A stretch of 64,000 nucleotides of DNA, from positions 248,001 through 312,000 of the forward strand of contig NZ_NISY01000013.1 of the NCBI RefSeq assembly GCF_007595705.1, given 5' to 3'. The DNA is from Streptomyces sp. SAJ15. Its GTDB lineage: Bacteria > Actinomycetota > Actinomycetes > Streptomycetales > Streptomycetaceae. Positions 34,532 through 43,530 of the stretch are shown piece after piece (the first letter of the stretch is position 1; every line of letters begins with the position of its first letter). The notes below the pieces were generated by a model. That model was not told the DNA's origin, searched no databases, and worked only from the letters and a program-made list of their open reading frames with translations. Both the position numbers and the translations under genes were made by a program.

Positions 34532-37503
34532 CGGTCGTTCCCCCTCAACTCCACCAGTTCCGCCAGCTCGGCGTCGGTCAGTTCGGTCAGCGCCGCCTCG
34601 CCGGTGCCCAGCACCGCCTCCGCCAGCTCCCGCTTGCGCTCAAGCATCGCCGCGATCCGGTCCTCGACCGTGCCCTCCGCGATCAGCCGGTGTACCTGCA
34701 CCGGCCGCGTCTGCCCGATGCGGTACGCACGGTCGGTGGCCTGCGCCTCCACGGCCGGGTTCCACCAACGGTCGTAGTGCACCACGTGCTCCGCGCGGGT
34801 GAGGTTCAGACCGGTGCCCGCCGCCTTCAGGGACAGCAGGAAGACCGGAATCTCGCCGTCCTGGAAGCGGCGGACCATCTCGTCCCGCTGCGCCACCGGC
34901 GTACCACCGTGCAGGAGCAGCGTCGGCACGCCGCGCGCCGCCAGGTGCCGCTCCAGCAGTCGGGCCATCCGCACGTACTGCGTGAAGACCAGCACACCGG
35001 CGCCCTCGGCCAGGATGGTGTCGAGCAGTTCGTCGAGCAGCTCCAGCTTCCCGGAGCGCCCGGGGATCCTGGGCTCGTCCTCCTTGAGGAACTGCGCCGG
35101 GTGGTTGCAGATCTGCTTCAGCCCGGTGAGCAGTTTGACGATGAGCCCGCGGCGCTCGAAGGCGTCGGCTCCGGCGATCTCGGCGAGGATCTCGCGCACC
35201 ACCGCCTCGTACAACGCGGCCTGCTCCGTGGTGAGCGCCACCGCGCGGTCCGTCTCCGTCTTCTCGGGCAGCTCCGGGGCGATGCCCGGATCGGACTTGC
35301 GGCGGCGCAGCAGGAAGGGCCGCACCAGCCGCGCGAGCCGCTCGGCGACCGCCGGGTCGGCGGCCCGCCCGCCGCCCTGCCCGGCACCGCCCTCGAGGGG
35401 CTGGGCGTAGCGCCTGCGGAAGGCGCCGAGCGTCCCCAGCAGTCCGGGGGTGGTCCAGTCGAGGATCGCCCACAGCTCGGTGAGGTTGTTCTCCACCGGG
35501 GTGCCGGAGAGCGCGATCCGCGCCTTCGCCCCTATGGTGCGCAGTTGCTTGGCCGTCGCCGAGAACGGGTTCTTGACGTGCTGCGCCTCGTCCGCCACCA
35601 GCATGCCCCAGGGCCCGGCCGCCGCGAGCCGTCGCGCGTCCAGCCGCATGGTGCCGTATGTGGTGAGCACGAACTCGCCGTCCGCCAGGTCCTCCAGGCT
35701 CCGCGCGGAGCCGTGGAAGCGGCGTACCGGGGTGCCGGGCGCGAACTTCCCGATCTCCCGCTGCCAGTTGCCCATCAGCGAAGCCGGGCAGACGACGAGC
35801 GTGGGGCCGGCGGTGTCGGGGGAGGTCTGGCGGTGCAGATGGAGGGAGATCAGGGTGATGGTCTTGCCCAGGCCCATGTCGTCGGCGAGACAGCAGCCGA
35901 GACCGAGCGAGGTCATCCGGCTCAGCCAGTCCAGGCCGCGCAGTTGGTAGTCGCGCAGCGTCGCGGTGAGCGCGGCGGGCTGCCGCACCGGCTCCCGGCC
36001 GGTGCCCTCGGGATCCTCGGGGGTGGCGACCGCGTCGCGGAGCCGGGCCAGCCAGCCGGTGGCCTCGACCTCCACGGTGGAGCCGTCGGGAGCCTCGGCA
36101 CGTCCGGTGAGCGCGGCGCCGAGCGCCTCCACGGGGGTGAGCTTGCGGTCCTGCCGATCGCGGGCCGCGCGGACCGCCTCCGGGTCGATGACCACCCACT
36201 GGTCGCGCAGCCGCACCACGGGACGGCTGGCCTCGGCGAGCCGGTCCAGCTCCGCGCGGGTGAGCTCCGTGTCGCCGACGGCGAAGCGCCAGTCGAAGCG
36301 GAGCAGCGCGTCGGCGGAGAGGAACGAGGGCAGGCCGGAGCCGTCCCCGTCGAACCGTTGCCGCCCCTCCGCGCGGCCGTCCCCGTCGGAGCGGTCCCCG
36401 CCGTCCGGGCCCACGACCGCGCGGGCGGTGAGCCCGCGCGCCAGCTCCTTGGGCCAGTGCACCCGCACACCGGCGGCGGCCAGCGCGCGGGCGGCGGCGC
36501 CGAGCAGCTCCGCCACCTCCTCGTCGGCGAGTTCGACGGCGTCGGGCACGGCCGCGGAGAGCAGCGGGGTCAGCGGCGGCCAGGCGTGCGCGGCCCGGCG
36601 CAGGGTGAGCAGCGCGTCCATGCGGGCGCGTGGGCCCAGCGCGGCGGCCACCGGCGAGGCGCCGGCCCAGACGTCGGCGGCGTCGGCGACGAGCGCGGGG
36701 TCGGTGAGGCTGTGCAGTTGGAGGACGGCGCGGAAGTCGGGCCCGCGCATGGCGTCGTCCGCCGTGTCCTCCACGGCCGCGTCCACCGTCGGCCCGTACG
36801 CCTCGACGCGCAGCGACAGCCGCACGCCGGCGTCGTGGCCCGCGGCGACGTCCGCGGCCCAGGAGCGCTGCTCGGGCAGCCGCCGCGGCTCGGCGGCGGC
36901 GAAGGCGGGGCCGCCCGCGGCCAGGGCCGCGGCGGGCGAGCGCGGGAGGCCGTCCGCCACCGCGTCCAGGAAGGCGCGGAGCAGCCGCTCGGGCTCGGGC
37001 AGCAGCGGTGGTCGGGCGCCGGGCAGCGGTACGGCGTGCGCCTCCGGCGGCATCGCGGCGGCCAGCTCGCGCACCCGGCGCAGGTCGTCGGCGGAGAGCG
37101 GGCCGGCGCGCCACGCGTCGTGGTCGGCGGCGCTGAGTCCGGGCAGCAGGCGACCGCGGGCGGCGAGTTGGAGGGCCAGCACCGACGCGGCCCCCCAGAA
37201 GGCGGCGGCCGGATGGCCGCCTGCGGCACGCGCCCGAGTGAGCACCGGCAGCGCCTCGCCCGCCGACAGCACCAGGGCCCGTACGGTCCGGGTGCGGATC
37301 TCCGCGCCGTCCGGGACGACGACGGTCAGCTCCTCGACGCGGTCGGGATCGGACCCCGGGGCGGGCGCGTCGGCGGAGGGCGAGTCGCCCGGCGTCCAGA
37401 AGGCGAGGCGTCCGGCGCGCGCCGGGTCACCGGGCAGGAAGACGGCGTGACAGCGGATGAGTTCGGTGATCAGGGAGGGCGTTGCCGCGAAGGGCGATGT
37501 CAC
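34528..37503 (-). CDS. SNF2-family DEAD/DEAH-box ATPase
   Basis: 991 residues. The N-terminal 500 residues are family-specific (SNF2-type bacterial N-terminal region). The motor follows: Walker A region LADDMGLGKTITL, DEAQHVKN as motif II, LSGTPVENNLTELWAILDW as motif III, and the C-terminal lobe with LVFTQYVRMARLLERHL and YRIGQTRPVQVHRLI (motif VI). It translocates on double-stranded DNA; the bacterial role may be remodelling of DNA-bound proteins, such as stalled RNA polymerase. GTG 37503 was chosen as the first start with no closer alternative; its ribosome site is weak. It is cotranscribed with the SWIM protein. Confidence 0.93.
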   Translation of the reverse strand: MTSPFAATPSLITELIRCHAVFLPGDPARAGRLAFWTPGDSPSADAPAPGSDPDRVEELTVVVPDGAEIRTRTVRALVLSAGEALPVLTRARAAGGHPAAAFWGAASVLALQLAARGRLLPGLSAADHDAWRAGPLSADDLRRVRELAAAMPPEAHAVPLPGARPPLLPEPERLLRAFLDAVADGLPRSPAAALAAGGPAFAAAEPRRLPEQRSWAADVAAGHDAGVRLSLRVEAYGPTVDAAVEDTADDAMRGPDFRAVLQLHSLTDPALVADAADVWAGASPVAAALGPRARMDALLTLRRAAHAWPPLTPLLSAAVPDAVELADEEVAELLGAAARALAAAGVRVHWPKELARGLTARAVVGPDGGDRSDGDGRAEGRQRFDGDGSGLPSFLSADALLRFDWRFAVGDTELTRAELDRLAEASRPVVRLRDQWVVIDPEAVRAARDRQDRKLTPVEALGAALTGRAEAPDGSTVEVEATGWLARLRDAVATPEDPEGTGREPVRQPAALTATLRDYQLRGLDWLSRMTSLGLGCCLADDMGLGKTITLISLHLHRQTSPDTAGPTLVVCPASLMGNWQREIGKFAPGTPVRRFHGSARSLEDLADGEFVLTTYGTMRLDARRLAAAGPWGMLVADEAQHVKNPFSATAKQLRTIGAKARIALSGTPVENNLTELWAILDWTTPGLLGTLGAFRRRYAQPLEGGAGQGGGRAADPAVAERLARLVRPFLLRRRKSDPGIAPELPEKTETDRAVALTTEQAALYEAVVREILAEIAGADAFERRGLIVKLLTGLKQICNHPAQFLKEDEPRIPGRSGKLELLDELLDTILAEGAGVLVFTQYVRMARLLERHLAARGVPTLLLHGGTPVAQRDEMVRRFQDGEIPVFLLSLKAAGTGLNLTRAEHVVHYDRWWNPAVEAQATDRAYRIGQTRPVQVHRLIAEGTVEDRIAAMLERKRELAEAVLGTGEAALTELTDAELAELVELRGNDR

Positions 37504-37717
37504 AGCGATGACGCATTCCTCAAATTTGACTAGCCGAGTAGGAATCGCCGAGGGTACACCGCCGGCCGGGCGTCCGGACGTGCTTTCTGAGTGATCCGTG
37601 TCACTCGGGTGGAGACTGGATGCGTCGTCCTCGTGTCGCCGGGCGCCGAGGGGAACCGCGGGGTGACGGTGCCCGTGGCGGGGTGAGCGCGGCGTGTCGC
37701 CGTGAAGGAGGCGGAAG

Positions 37718-37900
37718 ATGTCCAAGGGTGCGAAGGCCGCCACCGGGGCGGTCGTGGTGGCCGTGATCCTGCTCTGGCTGCTGCCGCTGTGGGCGGCGGT
37801 GGCAATCATCATCGGGGTGCCCGTGGCGGGCTTCCTCCTGCTCGACCCGGAGCAGCGACGCAGGCTGCGCGGGTCCTTCCGCAAGGAGATCGGGCGCTGA
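37718..37900 (+). CDS. Small membrane protein
   Basis: 60 residues: a short charged N-terminus, one long hydrophobic region at about 9-45 that may form two helices (VVVAVILLWLLPLWAAVAII, GVPVAGFLLL), and a basic C-terminus. Function unknown. AAGGAGG nine bases upstream supports ATG 37718. It is divergent from the SNF2 gene. Confidence 0.72.
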   Translation: MSKGAKAATGAVVVAVILLWLLPLWAAVAIIIGVPVAGFLLLDPEQRRRLRGSFRKEIGR

Positions 37901-38120
37901 GGGCGCGGCACCCCGCCGCGCGGTACGCCGCCGCGCGGTACGCCGAGCGGCCGAGGCCCGCGCGGGTCGGCCGCTGGCCGGGGAGGCTTCGCCGCCGTCC
38001 GCGACGATGAGCGTCGGTTCCCGGGCCAGTGCGCGCGCGATGCCGGGTGGCGGGCCGGGCTTCTCCGGTGCGGCGGAACGCGCCCGCGCGGGGTGGGCTC
38101 GGCGGCGGGGTGGGAGAGTG

Positions 38121-38147
38121 GCCTCCCCTGTCTCCGGCGGGGGAGGC
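38121..38147. terminator. 8-bp hairpin between convergent genes
   Basis: GCCTCCCC (38121-38128) pairs with GGGGAGGC (38140-38147) around an 11-base loop. It lies two bases past the stop of the minus-strand gene ending at 38150 and downstream of the small membrane protein gene. Function as a terminator is inferred from position. Confidence 0.45.
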
Positions 38148-38149
38148 GG

Positions 38150-38977
38150 TCACTGCGGGCGAACGGCCAACTGGTCCAGGGCGTTCAGCAGGGCCGGCAG
38201 TTCCGGGCCCCGGCCGACCGGCAACACCTCGCCCGGAGCCTCGTCCAGCAGCACGAACGCGATGTCGTCGGTGCGGGCCACGAGGCTCCACCCCGGCCCG
38301 TCGGCCCGGAGCGTGCGCGCGTCGCCCGAGGCGAAGGCCGAGCGGATCCGGCCGGGCGGCGGGGGCGACTCCAGGTAGGCACGGGCCTCCTCCAGGACGC
38401 GGCGCACACCCGCGTGCGGCCTCTCACCCGCCGGCACGAACGTCACCTCATCGCCGATCTGCTCCCGCCAGGTCGCCCACTGGAGCGCGATCTCGTCCGC
38501 CCCCAGCCGACGCTGGGCGGGGCCCCACTCGCCGGCGTCCGGTGGCGCGAGCGGCAGCCGCCCGGGCGTGGCTTCGTGGGCGGCCTTCGGGTCGAACTCC
38601 GGATCGGGCCGCGGGTCGTGGGGAGCCGGGATCCCGGGCACGGCCACGGCGACGGCCAGCGGCCACCCGGGGAGCGAGGCGACGACGGTGCGTTCGTCGG
38701 GGGACAGGTCGTACTCCATGCCGCAGTCCCAGGCGGCGATCGCACAGGCGACGAGCGAGACGTCGTCGGTGACCACCGTCCAGCGCGCGCCCTCCTCGTC
38801 CTGGCCCAGGACCAGCCCGTATCCGGCGTCGAACGGGTCCAGCCCCAAGGCCCCGCAGACCTCCGGGTAGTCGTCCCCGAGCACGCTGGGAAACCGCGCG
38901 GGCGTCAGGAGGACCGCGGTCAGGACGTACAGTGCGCCGTCCCCCGCCTCCTCGATGGGCTCCTCCGTCGTGGCCAC
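38150..38977 (-). CDS. Conserved-looking protein of unknown function
   Basis: 275 residues, acidic and soluble. No domain was recognised. The N-terminal part TTEEPIEEAGDGALYVLTAV runs into a mixed alpha/beta region with a GYGLVLGQDEEGARWTVVTD stretch; the C-terminal part has SLVARTDDIAFVLLDEAPGE, which looks like a beta-rich domain. GTG 38977 was chosen because GAGGAGGAGG ends five bases upstream; the frame stays open for 64 more codons, but those are arginine/proline-rich and lack such a site. Confidence 0.65.
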   Translation of the reverse strand: MATTEEPIEEAGDGALYVLTAVLLTPARFPSVLGDDYPEVCGALGLDPFDAGYGLVLGQDEEGARWTVVTDDVSLVACAIAAWDCGMEYDLSPDERTVVASLPGWPLAVAVAVPGIPAPHDPRPDPEFDPKAAHEATPGRLPLAPPDAGEWGPAQRRLGADEIALQWATWREQIGDEVTFVPAGERPHAGVRRVLEEARAYLESPPPPGRIRSAFASGDARTLRADGPGWSLVARTDDIAFVLLDEAPGEVLPVGRGPELPALLNALDQLAVRPQ

Positions 38978-39277
38978 GGCGGCCTCCTCCTCCAGCTCGT
39001 GTACGGCGTCCGGCTCCAGCTCGTGCACGGCGTCCGGGCCGGGCGCGGCGCGTTCGACGCGGCCACCGGGGCGTGACGGGCGGGCGCGCCCCGGCGTCGG
39101 GGCGACCGGGCGTACGGGGCGATCGACCGGCTCCGAGCGGCATGACGCCCTCGGCCACCTCCGGTCCATCGACCGACCACGTCCGGCCGACCGGTTGTCC
39201 GGCGCACCTTAACCAGCCGGTAGCCACGGCGTCGAGAGGTCGCGCGAAGCCGTCGTGGCACGCGCCGGGCCGAACAC
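38978..39277. other. 300-bp gap between two unknown minus-strand genes
   Basis: The right part (39180-39260) includes CGCACCTTAACCAGCCGGTA, the least GC-rich segment here and the most likely site for a promoter of the gene ending at 38150. Nothing else was recognised. Confidence 0.35.
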
Positions 39278-39745
39278 TCAGACAGAGGGCAGACCCAGGA
39301 GAGACCGCGCCACCTCCTGTGGTGACGCGTCGCGCTCCCGCGCGAGCGCTATCACCGCCCGGCAGGCCAGTTCGTGCACGCCGAACGCCAGCGCCTCCGG
39401 CGACACCCACTCCGCCGCCTCCGAGCTGCGCCGCTCGTCCGCCTCCGCGCACGCGGCGACGTGGGTGGCCGCCGCCTCGAAGAGGTTGGGCCGATGGCGG
39501 GCCGGGCGCGGGCCGGAGGCCCTGCCGACGGGGCGGGGCGCCGCGCGGCGTGCCGGCGCCGGCTGTGGTGCGGCGGGCCGGGTCGCGGACCGCGGTGCCT
39601 CCGGCCGGGGAGCCGCCGTCGGCGGCGGGCCGGCGGACCGCGCGGCGCGGGTCCGGGCTGGCGCGGGCCGGGGCCGCCAGAGGACCCGCCACACCTCGTC
39701 GATCAGCGTGCCCATTCCGCGGAGCTTTCCTGCCACGTCGACCAT
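39278..39745 (-). CDS. Small protein of unknown function with a Pro/Arg-rich linker
   Basis: 155 residues from the ATG at 39745. Two conserved-looking parts, residues 1-22 (VDVAGKLRGMGTLIDEVWRV) and about 85-155 (FEAAATHVAACAEADERRSS, WVSPEALAFGVHELACRAVI), are joined by a long proline/arginine/alanine linker. The C-terminal part looks helical. No family was recognised. The start is uncertain: the frame extends upstream and ATG 39718 is also possible. Confidence 0.45.
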   Translation of the reverse strand: MVDVAGKLRGMGTLIDEVWRVLWRPRPAPARTRAARSAGPPPTAAPRPEAPRSATRPAAPQPAPARRAAPRPVGRASGPRPARHRPNLFEAAATHVAACAEADERRSSEAAEWVSPEALAFGVHELACRAVIALARERDASPQEVARSLLGLPSV

Positions 39746-40136
39746 CCCCTCGCTGAGCCGCTGGAAGTGCCGTAGCGCCAAGTGTCCCCCGCGCGGGCGT
39801 CGTTGTCCCGGCCGTCGAGAGGCCGGGGCCACCGGGGCCCGTACGGCCGAGGTGTACGGTCCCCGAGGCCGCGGCCCCACCGAGGGGCAGGCCCGACGCG
39901 CGAGGCCGGGGGCCGGCCGCGGGGGATGGGGCCGACGCGGAGACGGGCCGCGTGGGGCGGACCGGGAGCGGGCGTGGAGCGGCTGGGGGCTTGACGCGGG
40001 CAGACGGGACACGTGCTCGGACCAAGCGCGGGACGTGGCCCGCCCGAGCGGCTGGGGGTCGACGCGGGGCAGACGGCACGCGTGCGCGGGCCGGGCCCGG
40101 GGCGTAGGGCGCCGAGCGACGGGGTCCGGGGCGGGG
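39746..40136. other. 391-bp gap with a long imperfect direct repeat
   Basis: Contains a roughly 40-bp imperfect direct repeat beginning GAGCGGCTGGGGG at 39977-40016 and 40046-40085, with a weaker third relative near 39923. No gene was found. Confidence 0.6.
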
Positions 40137-40736
40137 TCAGCCGGGACGCTCCGCCAGGGCCAGGAAGCGCGCGTCCACGTCCTCGTACGAGCTCAGCCGC
40201 CAGCCGGAGCGCGTCAGCAGCGGGCGGAGGTTGGGCTCGGCGCGCAGGTCGTCGGGGGTGAGCCGGCGGCCCTTCCGGGCGGCGAGCGCCGCCCTCCCGA
40301 CGGGATGGAACAGCGCCAGCCGCCCGCCGGGCCGCACCACCCGCGCCAGCTCACGCAGCCCCGCCTCCGGGGCGGGCAGATGAGACAGCAGCCCGGCGGC
40401 GAACACCGCGTCGAGCGTTCCGTCGCGCAGCGGCAGCCGCGTCACGTCGGCGACCGTGAGCAGCGCCGTGCGGTGGCGACCCGCGCGGACCGCCGCCTCC
40501 AGCATCGCCGGCGTGAGGTCGGCACCGAGGACCCGCCCCTCCGGGCCCACGGCGGCGCGCAGCGCGGGCAGGGCGCGGCCGGTGCCGCAGCCCGCGTCGA
40601 GGACCGTGTCTCCGGTGCGCAGCTCCAGGTCGGCGACGGCGGCGGCATAGGCCGGAGCGTCATCGGGGAAGCGCGCGTCCCAGTCGGCCGCCCGCGCGGT
40701 GAAGAACTCCCGCACCTCGTGGTGGTCGTCGCTCAC
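40137..40736 (-). CDS. Class I SAM-dependent methyltransferase
   Basis: 199 residues with the standard Rossmann fold. Motif I is TVLDAGCGTGRALPAL, an acidic loop (VLGADLTPAML) follows, then LPLRDGTLDAVFAAGLLSHL and VVRPGGRLALFHP (motif post-II/III). It resembles UbiE/Methyltransf_11-type enzymes that act on small molecules; the substrate is unknown. GTG 40736 overlaps the permease stop (GTGA, 40733-40736), so the two are translationally coupled. Confidence 0.9.
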   Translation of the reverse strand: MSDDHHEVREFFTARAADWDARFPDDAPAYAAAVADLELRTGDTVLDAGCGTGRALPALRAAVGPEGRVLGADLTPAMLEAAVRAGRHRTALLTVADVTRLPLRDGTLDAVFAAGLLSHLPAPEAGLRELARVVRPGGRLALFHPVGRAALAARKGRRLTPDDLRAEPNLRPLLTRSGWRLSSYEDVDARFLALAERPG

Positions 40737-42229
40737 AGGGCTCCTTCGGAGGTGGTGGAGGCGGCGGCGCCCCGTCGGCGACCGTCCAGGGTCGACAGCG
40801 CGGTGTAGAGCGCGCCCGCGACGAGCAGCGCCACGACCACGCCGATGTTCATCGCGCCGAGCGTGCCCCGCGCGGCGCTCTCGGTGAGCAGGAACCCCAC
40901 GCCTCGCGCGAGGTGTGGATCGGCGGAGGTGATCAGTCCCAGCCCGAGGGCGGTGGCCACGGCGAGCGAGACCACGGCGGGCCACCCCACGGGCCGGACC
41001 GCCGTGAGGCCGTACCCCGCCGCGCGGCGACGCCACTGCTCGACCAGGAACACCGCCACCCAGGCCGCCATCGTCACCCCGACGATGGACAGGAACGCCT
41101 GGAACGTGGCGAGGAAGCTCTGCGAGACGAACAGCAGGTACCAGCCGCCGAGGGTCATCAGCGCGCCGTCGACCAGGACCGCCAGATGGCGCCGGATCGG
41201 TACGCCGAGCGTGAGCAGCGACATCCCCGAACTGTAGATGTCCATGATCGCGCCAGAGACGAAGCCGCCGACGGCGGTGAGCAGATACGGCACCAGGAAC
41301 CAGGTCGGCAGCTCGGCGGCCAGGGCGCCCACCGGGTCGGCGGCGGCAGCGGCGGCCAGCCGCGGATCGCCCGCGGTCAGCAGCGCGCCGAAGACCAGCA
41401 GCACCAGCGGCGCGAGGACGCCGCCCAACGTCGTCCAGCCGGCGATGCCCCGCGCGGAGGCGTCGCGCGGCAGGTAGCGGCTGTAGTCCGCGCCGCAGTT
41501 GACCCAGCCCAGACCGAGCAGGTTCATGGCGAAGACGACGCCGCCGACGAACACCCCGGCGTCCCCCGGGGCGCCGCCCGTCGTCGACAGGTCGACGCGA
41601 TCGACCATGAGGACCATGTACGCGACCGTCATCACGGCTATGGCGGCGGTGAGGTACTTCTGCACCTTCATGATCAGCGCGTGCCCGTAGACTCCGACGA
41701 CGACCACCACGGCGGCCGTCACCGCGAAGCAGAGCGCGACGGCGGCGGTCGTCGGCGAACCCTCGCCGCCCCGCTCGGCGAAGGCACCCGGGGCGACGCG
41801 CGCCAGGATCGCCGCACCGCCCAGCGAGGAGAGGGTGACCAGCACGGTCTCCCAACCGACGTTGGAGACATAGCTGAAGAGGGTCGGCAGCTTGTTGCCG
41901 TGCAGTCCGAAGGAGAGCCGGCTGATCGCCATGGTCGGCGCCCCGGTCCGCGCGCCCGCCACCGACACCAGGCCGACGAGCGCGAACGACAGCACATAGC
42001 CGATCGCTCCGGCGGCGACGGCCTGCCACCACCCCAGCCCCAAACCCATCAGGTAGACGCCGAACGCGACGCCCGCGAGCGAGAGGTTCGCGGCCGCCCA
42101 CGGCCAGAAGAGCGACGCCGGCGTGCCGTGCCGCTCGGCGTCGGGGACCGGGTTGATCCCGTTGCGTTCGACCACTCCGGCGGAGGTGTTCACGGTGCGC
42201 CGCCGCGGGGCCGTGGGCTGTCGTGTCAT
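40733..42229 (-). CDS. NCS1-family purine/cytosine permease
   Basis: 498 residues with about 12 membrane segments, the size and layout of nucleobase:cation symporter-1 proteins (CodB-like). Diagnostic stretches are VVERNGINPVPDAERHGTPA before helix 1, SLFWPWAAANLSLAGVAFGV in helix 1, and GLGWVNCGADYSRYLP, which carries the substrate-site residues near helix 6. Likely substrates are cytosine, purines, allantoin or thiamine precursors. It is coupled to the following methyltransferase, which might modify an imported base or vitamin precursor; that link is only positional. Confidence 0.92.
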   Translation of the reverse strand: MTRQPTAPRRRTVNTSAGVVERNGINPVPDAERHGTPASLFWPWAAANLSLAGVAFGVYLMGLGLGWWQAVAAGAIGYVLSFALVGLVSVAGARTGAPTMAISRLSFGLHGNKLPTLFSYVSNVGWETVLVTLSSLGGAAILARVAPGAFAERGGEGSPTTAAVALCFAVTAAVVVVVGVYGHALIMKVQKYLTAAIAVMTVAYMVLMVDRVDLSTTGGAPGDAGVFVGGVVFAMNLLGLGWVNCGADYSRYLPRDASARGIAGWTTLGGVLAPLVLLVFGALLTAGDPRLAAAAAADPVGALAAELPTWFLVPYLLTAVGGFVSGAIMDIYSSGMSLLTLGVPIRRHLAVLVDGALMTLGGWYLLFVSQSFLATFQAFLSIVGVTMAAWVAVFLVEQWRRRAAGYGLTAVRPVGWPAVVSLAVATALGLGLITSADPHLARGVGFLLTESAARGTLGAMNIGVVVALLVAGALYTALSTLDGRRRGAAASTTSEGAL

Positions 42230-42318
42230 AACACCATGATCGCGCGAGCCCGCGATCCCGTGAACGGCCCGGCGCGCAGTGGCTGACGGGCCCGCCCGGG
42301 AGAAGGCCGAGCCCCCCG

Positions 42319-42747
42319 CTAGTCGGTGAGCCCCGACAGCGCGACGACCTGGTCCACATGGACGCGGACGACCAGCTCGCCGGGGACGCCGTTGCGGGCG
42401 CCGAACTCCTCCGCCCGGTCCTCGCCCATGTAGCGGGCGGCGATCCGGGCCGCCCAGTGGCGGAGTTCGTCGAGGTCCTCACTCAGCTCCGCCCGCCCGC
42501 GCAGCGTGACGAAGGCGAACGGCGGCCGCTCGTCGTCCACACAGAGGCTGACCCGCCCGTCGCGCGCCAGATTGCGCCCCTTGACGGTGTCCTTCCCGGT
42601 GTTGAAGACCACGTCCTCCCCGTCGAGCAGGAACCACACCGGGGCGAGGTGCGGGCTCCCGTCCGCCCGGACCGTCGCCAGCTTCGCGGTGCGGGTTCCC
42701 TCGGAGACGAATGCCTGCCACTGATCCTTGGTCATCTTCCTTGCCAT
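42319..42747 (-). CDS. PPOX-class F420- or flavin-dependent oxidoreductase
   Basis: 142-residue split-barrel protein of the pyridoxamine-5'-phosphate-oxidase-like family. It shows ATVRADGSPHLAPVWFLLDG and VVFNTGKDTVKGRNLARDGR, the pattern of actinobacterial F420-dependent reductases and biliverdin/heme-binding relatives. Cofactor identity cannot be decided by eye; F420 is the usual one in this subgroup. ATG 42747 gives MARKMTKDQWQAFVSEGTRT, a typical N-terminus. Confidence 0.9.
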   Translation of the reverse strand: MARKMTKDQWQAFVSEGTRTAKLATVRADGSPHLAPVWFLLDGEDVVFNTGKDTVKGRNLARDGRVSLCVDDERPPFAFVTLRGRAELSEDLDELRHWAARIAARYMGEDRAEEFGARNGVPGELVVRVHVDQVVALSGLTD

Positions 42748-42869
42748 GTCCCCATCCTGCCAACCCGCTCACACGGGCGCCGCCAGTCCCGAGGTCGGGT
42801 TGCCGAGACGACGGCAGTGAGAAAGGCTGGTGCAGGTGCGGGGAATTCGCCGGACGGGGAGGGCACGGA

Positions 42870-43280
42870 ATGGCACTCAGTAAGGGGCTCGACTGGCTGC
42901 TGGACGACCTGACCGGGCGTGTCGAGCATGTGCGGCACGCCCTCGTGTTGTCGACCGACGGCCTGGTGACCGCCGCCAGCTCCTCGCTACCACGCCAGGA
43001 CGCGGAGCACCTCGCCGCGGTCGCATCGGGTCTGCACAGCCTCGCCAAGGGGTCCGGACGGCACTTCCGGACCGGCCGGGTGCGGCAGACGGTGGTGGAG
43101 TTCGAGGAGGGCGTGCTGTTCGTGACGGCGGCCGGAGACGGCAGCTGTCTCTGCGTGCTCGGCGGGCCGGACAGCGACGTCGGGCAGATCGCCTACGAGA
43201 TGGCGCTGATGGTGAACAGAGTCGGGGAGCATCTGGGCGTCGAGTCCCGGCGGCAGAGCAGCGCGACCAGTCACCTCTAG
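42870..43280 (+). CDS. Roadblock/LC7-domain protein
   Basis: 136 residues, a single roadblock/LC7 domain. It begins LDWLLDDLTGRVEHVRHALV and continues VLSTDGLVTAASSSLPRQDA, as in the second gene of Streptomyces conservons, where such proteins regulate small Ras-like GTPases. Here no sensor kinase, DUF742 or GTPase partner is adjacent, so it is a stand-alone copy. ATG 42870 follows GGGGAGGG. Confidence 0.9.
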   Translation: MALSKGLDWLLDDLTGRVEHVRHALVLSTDGLVTAASSSLPRQDAEHLAAVASGLHSLAKGSGRHFRTGRVRQTVVEFEEGVLFVTAAGDGSCLCVLGGPDSDVGQIAYEMALMVNRVGEHLGVESRRQSSATSHL

Positions 43281-43530
43281 CGGTCGATCGGCCCGGGAAT
43301 CCGACGGTCGGACGGTCGGCTCAGCGACGCGGTCGGTCGCCGAGGGGCCGGAAGGGGATCACCCGAAGGGCTGAGCGGGTTGTCCACATGCGCGGGCCTG
43401 TCCACAGCCACGCCCGCCGCCTCCGCGCCGCCGCTAGATTCGTCACTGTCAGTGATTGATCGTGGGTCGTGGCGTGGCGGCACGTGAAGGCGTGGCGCTC
43501 CGTCGAGATCCGGAGCGGGGGAGGCCAGCG

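Noticed and set aside
37504..37911. N-terminal extension of the SNF2 protein by 136 codons
   Set aside because: The extra part is arginine/proline/serine-rich, antisense to the small membrane protein gene, and without a ribosome site.
42870..43280. A complete conservon (sensor kinase, roadblock, DUF742, GTPase)
   Set aside because: Only the roadblock gene is present; neighbours on both sides encode other families.
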